The notes under the pieces are model-generated. The model was not told the origin of the DNA. It ran no database searches and worked only from the letters and a program-made list of their open reading frames with translations. The position numbers were made by a program, and so were the translations under genes. 64,000 bases of DNA from Ophiosphaerella korrae (taxonomy: Eukaryota > Ascomycota > Dothideomycetes > Pleosporales > Phaeosphaeriaceae), in contig JALNQF010000210.1 of NCBI GenBank assembly GCA_028456385.1, forward strand, positions 1 through 64,000. The letters run 5' to 3'. Positions 54,348 through 64,000 of this stretch are shown one piece after another (position 1 is the first letter of the stretch; each line of letters begins with the position of its first letter).

Positions 54348-56716
54348 ATGCCGCCAAAAAAGGCGCCAGTGCCCAAAACGGACTTGCGTCAGGCGTGTCG
54401 CGACCATGGGATACGACTCCAGGGATGTCCGTCACGAAACATATGGCCCAAGGAGCACTTCCATCACTTCAAGGCCATTTATGACATTGGAGGTATTCGA
54501 TATGACACGTTTAAGGTTAATAAGAAGATTCCACTTCTCCGAAGACGAAATTTCCGAACTCGTGTCTTTGAACTCAGACGAAGTGTATGGGAATTGCTCG
54601 GTGATAAGAGCATTAATGAAGCAACATGGCGAGACCTTGAAAAGTACATACTTGAAAGATTTGACAAACTTGTTCTCTGGTATGTGTTACTGAGATAGAA
54701 TTATTGCAGATGCCGTGCTAACCAGGAGAACAAGTGGTAGGTGCAACAGCGACGTATGGAAATCAGACCATGAAGCGAATTGCTTACTCGAAGAAAATCA
54801 AATTAAACTCGACGAAAAGCGTCGGTCCAGGAATATATGCTGTTGTCAGGATAGCCGGAGATTTGCACGAACGGAATCCAGGTAGGATTTTCTCTTATAG
54901 AATATGGCAAATAAACTGACTAGCAAGGGACGACGAAGATAGTGCATTATTTAGCATCGCAAACGATCAAACGGTAACTCACGCTTTAGGTGATAATTTA
55001 CAAGATTCAAAAATTCCCATGAAGCCGGATCGAGTAATCGGACTGAGCGCTCCATCGCACATGCCCCAAAACAGTTCCTATTTCCCGATCTTGAATCGAA
55101 GAATACTGCTACCTTTTCTAATCGTGGAAGCTAAAAGAGAAGGAAACGCTGCAGGCTTTCGGGCGATTCAATATCAGTCTGCTTTCCCGGTTCGTCGGTT
55201 CTTGAAAGCTCAGAACGATGTGCGTGCTCTCGGATCGTCCTGTGAACCTTGTTTAGTCTGGCTCTTTGCATATCAAGGTGACACATGGCGGCTGCACGTG
55301 GGTACCATGAGCAATGATAAATTTGTAAGTCTCAACCCAGCGAACACATCCTATCCATACTGATCCATATATTACTAGAAAATATACGATCTGTGGACTG
55401 GAACAATACAATCTCAAGATGGAGTGCTACAACTATTGCTTATGGTGGATTATATCTGGTCGTGGGCTCGGGATGTATATCGGCCGAAGATGAGAGAAAT
55501 CTTGTTCAACTCCTTAGGAAGTAGTCAACTGTCCCCAGCTTCGACCGATCAATTCCGCCCATCTATCTCACTTTCCGCCACATCCGGATCAAACCCAACT
55601 TCTCAGGATACTGAGCAAATGGAACTTGACGAAACTGTAGTTATTCCTGAGAGTTCCCTGGCATATACACAAGGAAGTGACGATGAATCTTTGCAGGATC
55701 AGGAAGAGAACGTCACACTTCTTGAAGATGCTAACTCACACGAATCTTTCCAGTGGGCAGCTGGCCACGAATCATCGCATCCCTATACCCGTTTTGGTAA
55801 TGTAAGACACTCAAACTTAGTGTATTTTGAGTTCCGGTGTTATGAGACTCTCGTAGATCATTCATTTTCAGTCAACCGCATAGATTCAGAAAGTTTGGCT
55901 TTACAGGATGCCCTATGCTCCTTGGCTTTTCTCATACGCCGCAAACAACTCGACAAATTGGCCGCTCTCTGGATACCAAACTCGACTTCAGAACAAGAGA
56001 GTAGAGATGATGAGGTCCTTCTTGTCACATTATTCATTCGCTCCTACTGTGATACGTCAACATGGCAGATAAAGAGGGTGCTAAATTGTATCATATGGAA
56101 TGAAAGATCTTCCAAATCAGTTGGAATAACTAGCATTTTCAAACAAATGCATTCAGAGTCACACAGAGGCATATCGAGCCACCAGATGGAGGCAGCCACG
56201 AGAGCTATCTCACAATTTCGCCATATTAATGGTAGGGATTCAGTTTTGTGTGCTCTGCAAATGATTAGCAGGGTTTTGCGGCTGAATGTTGGTGGTGAAG
56301 GCTCCCATTGGACATCATTGAAACAAATGAGACTTTCAGAGGATACAGATGAGATTCTTGGGGATCTTTCGAATCAGCGACTTCTTGGTAATGCAGCCAT
56401 ATATTGCAGCGAGTCTTACGGTAGTCTCGCACAAGTTAACGGAGCCTTTGGACCTCGGATGAGTCTAGATTCGGGGAAAAACAAGCATGAAGGAGATGCT
56501 ATGCTTGTAATCCGGCCATCTTCTTGGCCGTCAAGGTGTCCCAAGTTTTGTTTATTTATTCTGCCTCAAATGGTATTATCTGCGCAGGCCTTACATCATT
56601 TTCTAGAAAGAGCTGTTCAGCTGGGGAAAGTTTATTGCACAGATGATTTTCAATTAACAAAGGACGATTTGCGAATATTGTATGAGTGGCGCAAGGCATT
56701 GAAAAGGGAAACATAG
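54348..56716 (+). CDS. PD-(D/E)XK nuclease-like protein, fungal family of unknown role
   Basis: My model has exons 54348-54679 (containing one frame shift), 54710-54881, 54928-55324 and 55379-56716, about 745 residues. The N-terminus has LRQACRDHGIRLQG and HFKAIYDIGGIRYDTF, then the frame must shift by one base near 54511-54530 to continue in SEDEISELVSLNSDE. The core contains MKPDRVIGLS and PFLIVEAKREGN followed by an IQYQSAF segment. The PD...ExK...Q spacing is the signature of the PD-(D/E)XK nuclease fold. It is followed by LVWLFAYQGDTWRL and DGVLQLLLMVDYIWSWARD. The C-terminal 400 residues are acidic, then helical, with no known domain. One intron is only 30 nt. The frame shift may be a sequencing error, a very small intron or a disabling mutation. 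Confidence 0.6.
54680..54709 (+). other. Unusually short (30 nt) putative intron
   Basis: A GTATGT donor, CTGAG branch-like sequence and TTGCAG acceptor enclose 30 bases that contain an in-frame TGA. Removal joins NLFS to DAVLTRRTSG and the Cys-containing stretch CNSDVWKSDHEANC. This is shorter than all other introns in the window (45 nt or more). Confidence 0.45.
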
Positions 56717-56959
56717 GAGCAGGATCTCGGGGTTTTGAAAGAATTTTTCTTTTTATGATATCGGAGTTACGAGGATAATTCATTTCTGATACCTTTTATA
56801 CAGTTGCGGCAATATATTCGTTCGAAAATGATCATTGAATTCATACCATCTACGCATCTGATGAAAATCCAAAAATATTCGTTCTTTGCGGGATATATCA
56901 AATATTTCAATTCAAAGTTGATCAAAAACTACCTGCTAAAATGCAATGTACAAATAATC

Positions 56960-57322
56960 TCATGTGAATAAAATAGCGTATTCTCTCTTTTCAAAAACCT
57001 TTTTGCGCAACTTTCGCCGATCACGATTTCTCTCCTTCTCCCTCCTTTTTTTAGTCTCAGTGCATTCTTTACAATGCTTCTCTTCTCCGTTTTTCGTGCG
57101 TTGACCATCGCGCCACCCTTCCCAGTACGTCAAGCCTATCTTGGCAATGTAGAAAATCACCATGGCCTGATGCTCAGCTTTGAGTTTGATATGCGGGACT
57201 TGCACATAGGAAAAGCGCGATAATGCGGTAGTCAGTGCGATGGCAGTGGCGTTGACAACTTCCTGGAATATCGTTACAATACTCCAGATAGCGTCGCTCA
57301 TGGCATTTGAAGTGGCATTCAT
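56960..57322 (-). CDS. Small hypothetical protein
   Basis: An open frame of 120 codons from ATG (MNATSNAMSDAIWSIVTIF). The first 75 residues are mostly hydrophobic to amphipathic, with a possible membrane-associated helix (AMVIFYIAKIGLTYWEGW). The tail is strongly basic and charged (KKRREKERNRDRRKLRKK). No domain was recognised. Composition is more protein-like than most chance frames, but support is weak. Confidence 0.4.
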   Translation of the reverse strand: MNATSNAMSDAIWSIVTIFQEVVNATAIALTTALSRFSYVQVPHIKLKAEHQAMVIFYIAKIGLTYWEGWRDGQRTKNGEEKHCKECTETKKRREKERNRDRRKLRKKVFEKREYAILFT

Positions 57323-57931
57323 AGAGTAGGTTTTGTGATATAGTCACTGATAATTATGAACGGGGAGGTTTGGGGAGGTAGAAAGAGAGTGTGACCGGAG
57401 CTTATGAAATTCGCGAATGTCTACGTTACAATTACGTGTCGCCTTCACATCTGTAGCCAATCCAAAGGATAGCATACTGAATCCGTGATTGCGGTTTTGG
57501 GCGCCAATATGCCCGAAAAAGATTCGCTTTACTTATTCACCATATTGACAGTCATCATTGATGCACACCATTATGCCTACCAACACACTTTAGCGATTGA
57601 CGCGATAGGTTGCGATATCAATATTTCGCTTTATGCACCCTGCCAGGTTTTATCAACGTCGGGCTCAATTCTCTCGTTAACTGACTGCTAGTATAAGTTA
57701 TTAAAGTTATCAACCTGGTGGCAGTGAAGGCAAGTGGCAGTGGGAACCAGTGGTTGCGTATCAGCGCATATTCTCCGCCTATCTACTAAACAGAGGGATA
57801 ATTTAGAATTACTATGTTTCCTGCCGTAAGTCTATGAGAAGAAACAAATGATGTTCTTGCAAAGGCGTCTGGCTAACATTTCGCGTTCAGGCTGAAGCTT
57901 CTGAAATTGCTGGTTGTTTTACTGTGGCACA
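57323..57931. other. Intergenic stretch
   Basis: About 600 bases between two minus-strand small genes. A 68-codon plus-strand frame (57485-57691) has no recognisable features. No other signal was seen. Confidence 0.35.
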
Positions 57932-58411
57932 TTACTGCGCCACAGTTTGAGCTGGCAGTTCTACCGGTTTTGCATCATGCGCCATTATCGCGGGTGTAGG
58001 ATGCCCATCTAACTGCTGTACAGCTTGTTGAGATGTTGTCTCTTCCAGGCCACCTTGAAGTTCAATCGGCCCGTTCATCCCAAGTTCCATAGCTCCATGT
58101 TGCTCGTTCGGCAAACGATACTCTTGTTCCACAAAAGGCTGTGTCTTAGGTGGTTGTGACTCGAACGGCGGTGCCTTAGTCGGATATGAATCGAAGGGCT
58201 GTGTCTCGAAGGGCTGTTGCAGGGGTCGTTGTTCTTGCCCTGCTTCCATGTCGCGTTGTCGCTGCTTTCGAGCACGCTTCCGTTTGCAAATCAAGAGGAG
58301 TGCCACAACACAGAATAGAACGCCAACGACGAGGACAACAAGAACAGTGATGCCAACCCAATTTGTTATAGTTACTTGGGCGCGTCGCGAAAGATTTTGA
58401 TAAGGTACCAT
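57932..58411 (-). CDS. Single-pass membrane protein, unknown function
   Basis: The frame encodes 159 residues from ATG 58411 (MVPYQNLSRRAQVTITNW). One strong membrane helix (WVGITVLVVLVVGVLFCVVA, continuing LLLIC) at about residues 18-42 is followed by a stop-transfer KRKRARKQRQR cluster and a Pro/Gln/Glu-rich cytoplasmic tail with QPFET/QPFDS/PPFES short repeats. The layout suggests a type I or III membrane protein with a disordered cytosolic tail. The extracellular part is very short, so an upstream exon with signal peptide or ectodomain may exist beyond 58411. No such exon was identified. Confidence 0.55.
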   Translation of the reverse strand: MVPYQNLSRRAQVTITNWVGITVLVVLVVGVLFCVVALLLICKRKRARKQRQRDMEAGQEQRPLQQPFETQPFDSYPTKAPPFESQPPKTQPFVEQEYRLPNEQHGAMELGMNGPIELQGGLEETTSQQAVQQLDGHPTPAIMAHDAKPVELPAQTVAQ

Positions 58412-59192
58412 TAGGGGTGGATTTCAAAATTAGATGCAGTAACGATCGTGGTTTGATTGTACTTCGCCGATTCACAGATAGAAGAGGTGCCTTAAGAGCA
58501 TTTTATATGATTGTATCAGGGCCCCCAAATGAAGGTTGACACATGGACATGCGGCACAGTGCTGTGGCACGGCCAGGGGGCCTAAAGCTAGGGTGAACGA
58601 GGCTGAGTTGTCCACGACGCAGATGCTAGTGCTTGTCCACCTGTCTAATGTAGCCAGGACCATCAGACTGCCTACTTCAATATTGATGATCCAGAATGGA
58701 TTCGCTGTCTAAATTTCGATTGGTTGGGCTGCAGTTGATTCGCACCCTTTGTTGGTTACGGGCTAGGATTGTTTAGCATGTGCCCCATCTTTAGATAATG
58801 ACGTCTAGCATCAAATCAAACATAGTAACTTTGTCAGGATAGCGCGCAAACATGTTCACTTTCCCATGTCTATGCTGAGTCGGTGTTATTAGGCGTTCGA
58901 GGTAGCTAGGCAGTTGTCCGCGGACAGTGCGCCAAGCTCGGTAATTTCGAGGTTTTCCTGTTATTTCATCGCGACAGGCGTTTGTCTTGTGTAACAACAC
59001 CCCGCGCGCCCGCATAATTACGCCTTTAGGTATCATACAAATAGCGCAAACAGCCGAACTGGAGCGTGCTTCTCCGTCTGATCGCGCAAGTAGAGGCATC
59101 AAAGGCACCTAAGCACCCACGCAGTACCTACATACTTAGCATGCAATCGCTATACATGCCCATCCGAAGACGCCAACCGTACAAGAACAAAA
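58412..59192. other. Intergenic region at the right edge of the island
   Basis: 781 bases between the minus-strand membrane protein and the plus-strand Smr gene. A 105-codon minus frame (58791-59108) has no recognisable motif. The region likely holds the divergent promoters. Confidence 0.4.
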
Positions 59193-60862
59193 ATGGCTGA
59201 AGATCTGCAAATTCTCGAAGTACGTGAGGGCTGTCTTAGCTGTATGACCTGGCTAACTGCCCGCAGGCCGAATTCTGCCCCCCATTAGACCCCGCACTCG
59301 TCTCCGCCATACTTCTAGACTACGAGGGACAGCCGAATGCTATTGGTCAAGCTAGGGCTGTCCTCAGTACCTTTATGGATGCAGCGATTGCCGAACAACT
59401 CACCGACTTTGATGCTTCTGGTAGCGGTGGAGGCGCCGTTCTTGGGAGCCTAGACAAGCGCAGTGCGGAAGACGTCGAATCGAACGCCGATACTTGGGCG
59501 ACACAAACAACCCTGACCGACCACTCGCACACATCGAATGATCAACCTGCTAGCCTTGGGCGGCGCTCCGGATCTAGTTCTGAGGGCTCTCAGGGTAGTA
59601 GATATTGGAGGAATGCAGAGCAATATACTACACCCGGGAAGGAAACGTTGCTCGAGGAAACATTCCCAAATTTACGGCCTGACTTGATTGCCTACACCTT
59701 GAAGAAATCAGGAAATGATTTGGAGAAAGCAACAGATGAGCTCCTAAACCATGTTTATTTCGAAGACACAAGAACAAGCCCGACAACAGAAGGGCCGGTG
59801 GCTAAAGGCATCGATGCATTTTTTGAGGACTACCATGTGCCCCAGCGTGGAAAGAAGAGCAAGAATAAGAAGAAACAAAGGGTTTCGTTGTACAGCACGG
59901 AGTCGACTGACACTACCAGCTCGGACATCACAACATCCCCTACCAATCGCTGGCACCATACAAACCGCGACGTCGATTTTATTGTATCGCGTACTAACCT
60001 AACCCACAAAAATATCTCCTCTATTTACCATTTGAGTGGTGCATCGTTGTCAACCACTCTGCTCACTATTGTGCGCAAAAATATTGAAACTCATAAGAAG
60101 AATGGGGAAGGCGACACTGCTTTGTGCGAAGATGCCATTCGTCTCAAAGCCGTCTTTCCGACGATCAACTTCGAATATGCTTTGGCGCTCGTACGGCTCG
60201 CGGTGCCTTCGACAGCCAACGCGCACGACCTTGCAAGAGCCCTTATTGAGGAACCAGCAAGTGGAGCAGGACACAAAGGCGGGATCAAACTGGACATACG
60301 TTATGCGCCGGTAGACCTGTCTGATCCTATCTCTAAGACGTCAAAATTCCCCACTCTCGCTCCCTCAGCAAGGTCTCACGGCACATCCTCTTTAGCTCGA
60401 GCCCGCAGCGAGGCATTTCAGCAAGCGTCTACTGCGTACCGCAAGGGCAAGTCCACACCTTTGATGCGTCAAGCCGCGGGCTACTACGCTCAAGAAGGTC
60501 GAGATATAAATGCCAATCTCAAAGCTATGGGCCAAGTAGAAGCGGACTTGCTTGTCTCTTCACAGTCCGGGACTGCATTTCTCGATCTCCATGGAGTTAC
60601 GGTGGTCGATGCCACGCGAATTGCCAAACAGCGAACCCAAGCTTGGTGGGATGGCTTGGGTGAGCGGCGGATTCGGGAGTGGAGTAATGCCAGAGGTGGT
60701 GTTGGGGAGGGCTATAGGATAGTCACCGGACTAGGAAGACATAGCGAAGGCGGTAGAGGCAAAATCGGGCCTGCGGTGTTGAAAACGCTCATGAATGAGG
60801 GCTGGAAGGTTGAGGTTGGCACTGGCGAGCTGCTAGTGACGGGGTTCTCGCGGAGGAAGTAA
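59193..60862 (+). CDS. CUE/DUF1771/Smr-domain protein (Cue2-type, no-go decay endonuclease candidate)
   Basis: Two exons, 59193-59219 and 59267-60862, give 540 residues. The 9-residue first exon MAEDLQILE is joined across a 47-nt intron (GTACGT donor, CGCAG acceptor) to AEFCPPLDPALVSAILLDY. A CUE-like helical segment lies near residues 125-160 (KETLLEETFPNLRPDLIAYT, then KATDELLNHV). A second helical CUE-like piece follows (CEDAIRLKAVFPTINFEYAL). DUF1771 (SEAFQQASTAYRKGK to INANLKAM) leads into a C-terminal Smr domain with FLDLHGVTVVDA and TGLGRHS. Smr domains are nucleases, and the yeast homologue with this layout (Cue2) cuts mRNA at collided ribosomes. A homologous role is inferred from family knowledge. 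Confidence 0.88.
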
Positions 60863-62197
60863 TCCTAACGGTAAGGCGTTTCATGCAAATACGTTGTGGA
60901 TGTAGGGATTCTCTGATACTCTAGTAAATTTAGAAAGCTCTCCGCTGTTTACAGCAAAGCTTGACATACCAAGACATTGTGTTTGAATTGCCAAGATAAG
61001 CTCCGATGCGTTTTAACATATAGCATTGCAAATACATCAAGCATCGTGTAAGCCTTTAATGAATGACACCTAAAGCCATGATGATCTCTTCATTGCATGA
61101 TCTTACAGGCGCGCAAATTACTTTCCGTTGGCCTCGTGTTGGTGGCTGGAAGCCCCAAACTTGGCTTTTAGTTAGCGCTGCACTAGTGGTTAAGCTTCTT
61201 TCGACAACTGCACGCACGGTGCGTTCTACCCAGGACTCGATCAAAAGTCTAAGACTGAGACGATTTGTCGAGCTGCCTCTCACATCACCTGTTGCAGCCC
61301 TCCACAGTAAACGCCGAGCATGGGTTTCAAACGATGCCCTTGGCTTCACCCGGGCGGGCATGGCGCCGCGCGCTTTGGTTTCATCCAGACCTGAGACGCA
61401 AACAGCAACACCATGGACCTGGATCGAGGCACAACGGCGGTGTTCACAGCCATACTGCCTACTAAGGTAATTCGTTGCTCGTATTCGTTGCCCACGGACA
61501 CCGTAAGCGATGGTTGCTTATTCAGTTGGTAATCTTCAAAGTGCTGGGTTGCGCGGTCAATAATGCGATCGGTTAGTTCTGGCGAGTGTTATTGAACACC
61601 ATCTAGGGGCTATTAGGATTGTTTCCCACTTCGAAGACAATGAAGTTCCCTGTGTCAAGGCTTGACATCTCAAAATTGTTGAGCAATGTTGCAACTATTG
61701 CACTTTCAGATGCGCCTATCGTCTGCCAGCATGGTAAAGATGAACACTAAGAGAAACATAAAAATCTCGGAAACGGCTTCGCCGTTTGCATCCTATAACA
61801 GTCTTGGTTACAGAATAGCCACTCTGTGACCTGAGCGGCAACACGCCACCTGAGGAAATCTCGGGCGCCGTCCGCACGTTTTACACATTTCCAGAATAGG
61901 ATCCCGTCTTTGACATACCCCCCGTAGTTTTGCGATCGAGAATGCATTAACATCCTGAGACTGTTGCCAGCCTAATCGGTCCTTCCCCGTGAAGTACGGT
62001 CGTGGAGAACTATATCTCTACTTCTTAGCCAGCTAAGATTTTATCATCCAGCTCAACATCAGCCTCAGTCCTTCAGTTCCTTCCCTCTCTTCTTCGCTTC
62101 ATAGCTGCTAGTCGGCTTTCCTTCTTGCCTTCCTTCAAATTACTGCCGGCAGTCACTTTTAAAGTTTTACCAAAACTATCACAATCCACTCGTCAAA
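60863..62197. other. Intergenic region with possible decayed coding sequence
   Basis: About 1.3 kb. On the minus strand, short coding-like pieces appear (MSSLDTGNFIVFEVGNNPNS near 61630-61670, ELTDRIIDRATQHFEDYQLN near 61520-61590 and EYEQRITLVGSMAVNTAVV near 61430-61490), separated by frame shifts or stops. I cannot assign a family. A 135-codon plus frame at 61063-61470 is not convincing. Confidence 0.35.
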
Positions 62198-63698
62198 ATG
62201 AAGGGATACACCTCTGTTCTCATTGCCACTTTGGCTGCCTCTGCCATCGCTGCACCAGCGCCCTTTGCCGGTGTTGCAAAGCGATATGTTGTAAGCAAAT
62301 GCCCATCCACAGACCTACATATCACTCTCATGATCAATTGACTAATGTGCTCAGGACACCACTGGCGACAGCCGTCTGCCAGCAACTTTCGATGCTTCCA
62401 AGAACAGGCGCCAGCTTGATCAGCTCCTCGGCGGCTTGACTGGAGGTGCTGCAAATGGAAACGTCGCCAACCTCATCGGCGCTGCCGGTGCTGCAGACAC
62501 TGCCAACACTGCTACAGCTGCCAATGCTGCTACTGGCGCGAATGCCGCCACCGGTGCCAACGCTGCCGGTGCTGCCAACAGCGCAACTGCCGCTACTGGA
62601 GCAAATGCTGCGAATGGCGCAAACGCTGCTAACGGAGCAAATGCTGCCGCTGGCAACACCGCCAACAATGCCAACAATGCCAACAATGCTGTAAGTCTAA
62701 TAGCACGACTTGACCCAAATCAGTACTGACACATTGGCCAGGCTCAAGCTAAGGGTAAAGGCAAAGGAAAGGGCAAAGGCAAGGGCAAAGGCAAGGGTAA
62801 AGGCAAGGGCAAAGGCAAGGGCAAGGGAAAGGGCAAGGGTAAGGCGAATGGAAAGAACAACGCCAATGCTGTAAGTACTTCAAAGTCCTCATGAGACCCA
62901 TCGACTAACAATCTCAGGGTGCTGGAGCTGGAAATGCCGCCAATAACGGCACAGCGAATGCTGGAAAGGGTACACATTCCTACATTACTTTCGTCTTGCC
63001 AATACTAATTTTCCATAGGCAAGGCAAACAACAACGGTGCCGCCAACCTAGGAGCTGGAAACGCTGCTGCTGGTAACGCTGCTGCTGGTAACGCTGCTGC
63101 TGGTAACGCTGCTGCTGGTAACGCTGCTGCTGGTAACGCTGCTGCTGGTAACGCTGCTGCTGGTAACGCTGCTGCTGGTAACGCTGCTGCTGGTAACGCT
63201 GCTGCTGGAAACGCTGCTGCTGGTAACGCTGCTGCTGGTAACGCTGCTGCTGGAAACGCCGCCGCCGGTAACGCCGCTGCTGGAAACAAGGCTGGCAACG
63301 CTGCCGCCGGTAACGCTGCCGCCGGTAACGCTGCTGCTGGAAACGCTGCTGCTGGTAACGTTGCTGCTGGAAACGCTGCTGCTGGAAACGCCGCCGCCGG
63401 TAACGCTGCTGCTGGTAACGTTGCTGCCGGAAACGCTGCCGCTGGTAACGCTGCTGCTGGAAATAAGGCTGGCAACGCTGCAGCTGGAAACCAAGCAGCA
63501 GCCGCCAACGCCAACGCAGCCACCGGAAACCAAGCCGCAGCCGGAAACGCCAACGCCGCAACAGGAGCGAGTAAGCCTCTCCCCACCCCTAATCCCACCC
63601 CAAACCACAAAACACTAACATACCCACCAGCCGCAGGCAAAGCCTCCACAGCTGGTGCCGCCGACTCTGCCCTTGCAGATTCCCAGGAGGAGGATTAG
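62198..63698 (+). CDS. Secreted low-complexity repeat protein ((KG)n and GNAAA repeats)
   Basis: Six exons give 409 residues: 62198-62290, 62355-62690, 62742-62870, 62918-62969, 63019-63570 and 63631-63698. All introns are 47-64 nt with GT-AG ends, and all junctions keep frame. The signal peptide is MKGYTSVLIATLAASAIAA. A KR dibasic pair (AKRYV) just after it suggests Kex2 processing. The mature protein is Ala/Asn/Gly-rich (NAATGANAAN units in exon 2). Exon 3 is an almost pure Lys-Gly alternation. Exon 5 consists of about 27 copies of the pentapeptide GNAAA, encoded by a 15-bp repeat. The tail is acidic (DSQEED). No Cys is seen. No function can be assigned; a cell-wall or extracellular-matrix role is a guess. 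Confidence 0.8.
62752..62845 (+). repeat. Lys-Gly coding repeat (AAGGGC hexamer)
   Basis: A six-base unit AAGGGC/AAAGGC/AAGGGT is repeated about 15 times in exon 3 of the secreted repeat protein, giving an alternating Lys-Gly polymer with strong positive charge. Confidence 0.9.
63054..63480 (+). repeat. 15-bp coding minisatellite (GGTAACGCTGCTGCT), about 28 copies
   Basis: Head-to-tail units encode Gly-Asn-Ala-Ala-Ala, with synonymous variants (GGA AAC, GCC GCC). Two irregular units read GNKAGNAA. The left half (63061-63240) is almost perfect and the right half more diverged, suggesting expansion from the left. Copy number is likely variable between strains. Confidence 0.9.
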
Positions 63699-64000
63699 AT
63701 TGCTCAGCCCGGTAATGGCTAGACCAACAACGCAAAAGTCCAAATTTTTTTACTGTGGAATATGTGGGTTGTGGCGGATATGATACCTTATAAGACTCCC
63801 AGGGGGATTTACCTTGTATATAATGCCAGGATAACTGGACACTCGTTTGCCATGGTGCGAATCGAATGGATTTGTTTATATGCCTATGTTTCACCTTGTG
63901 TGTTCTGGATTTGCCTATGTGTGTCTTGCGTGATTGTAGTGGCGGGAAGATTGGGTTCCGGATGGAAGTATGAGACGACGCAGGTGGTGTGCATGTTTAG
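63699..64000. other. 3' flank at the right window edge
   Basis: These 302 bases follow the stop of the secreted repeat protein and presumably hold its 3' UTR. An overlapping minus-strand open frame (63589-63894) lacks motifs. No other gene was seen before the window ends. Confidence 0.4.

Noticed and set aside
62980..63649. Minus-strand open frames of about 190-214 codons with PAAAL, SSSVT or QQRYQ repeats
   Set aside because: The 15-bp repeat is open in all frames. Only the plus strand gives a signal peptide, consistent splice sites and a stop in frame.

Overview
The window is nuclear DNA of a filamentous ascomycete (Pezizomycotina), most likely a plant-associated Dothideomycete of the Pleosporales type. 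Genes are split by short 45-70 nt GT-AG introns. It carries a fungal hybrid phytochrome kinase, HET-domain genes and a secreted serine hydrolase resembling polyglycine hydrolases. The order-level placement is inference from gene content only.

Left arm (1-25.1 kb): conserved housekeeping genes in compact order. These are the 3' end of an unknown gene; MED13/SSN2 of the Mediator kinase module (-); ENP2/NOL10 ribosome biogenesis factor (+), divergent from MED13; a tail-anchored cytochrome b5 (+); an HFCD flavoprotein fused to ankyrin-like repeats (-); a phytochrome histidine kinase (+); the PAK-family kinase STE20 (+); and the ESCRT-0 subunit HSE1 (+).

Middle (25.1-58.9 kb): an accessory island with long gene-poor, TpA-rich stretches. 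It holds three broken HET-type genes (one a full HET/NB-ARC/TPR NLR-like pseudogene, two HET relics), a secreted polyglycine-hydrolase-like enzyme, a small secreted protein, an integral membrane protein and a dynamin-like GTPase. It also holds a divergent pair made of a WD40-only ORF and a HET-like/ankyrin gene, both built from nearly identical repeats, and a protein with a PD-(D/E)XK nuclease-like signature. Most premature stops in the relics can be explained by C:G to T:A transitions, as expected of repeat-induced point mutation (RIP). The content suggests a region of fungal allorecognition/innate-immunity turnover.

Right arm (58.9-64 kb): a CUE/DUF1771/Smr protein (no-go-decay endonuclease type) and a six-exon secreted low-complexity protein with (KG)n and GNAAA pentapeptide repeats.

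Exon boundaries were read by eye from splice consensus, frame continuity and remembered family motifs. No transcript or database evidence was available. No tRNA, rRNA, CRISPR array or intact transposon was recognised.
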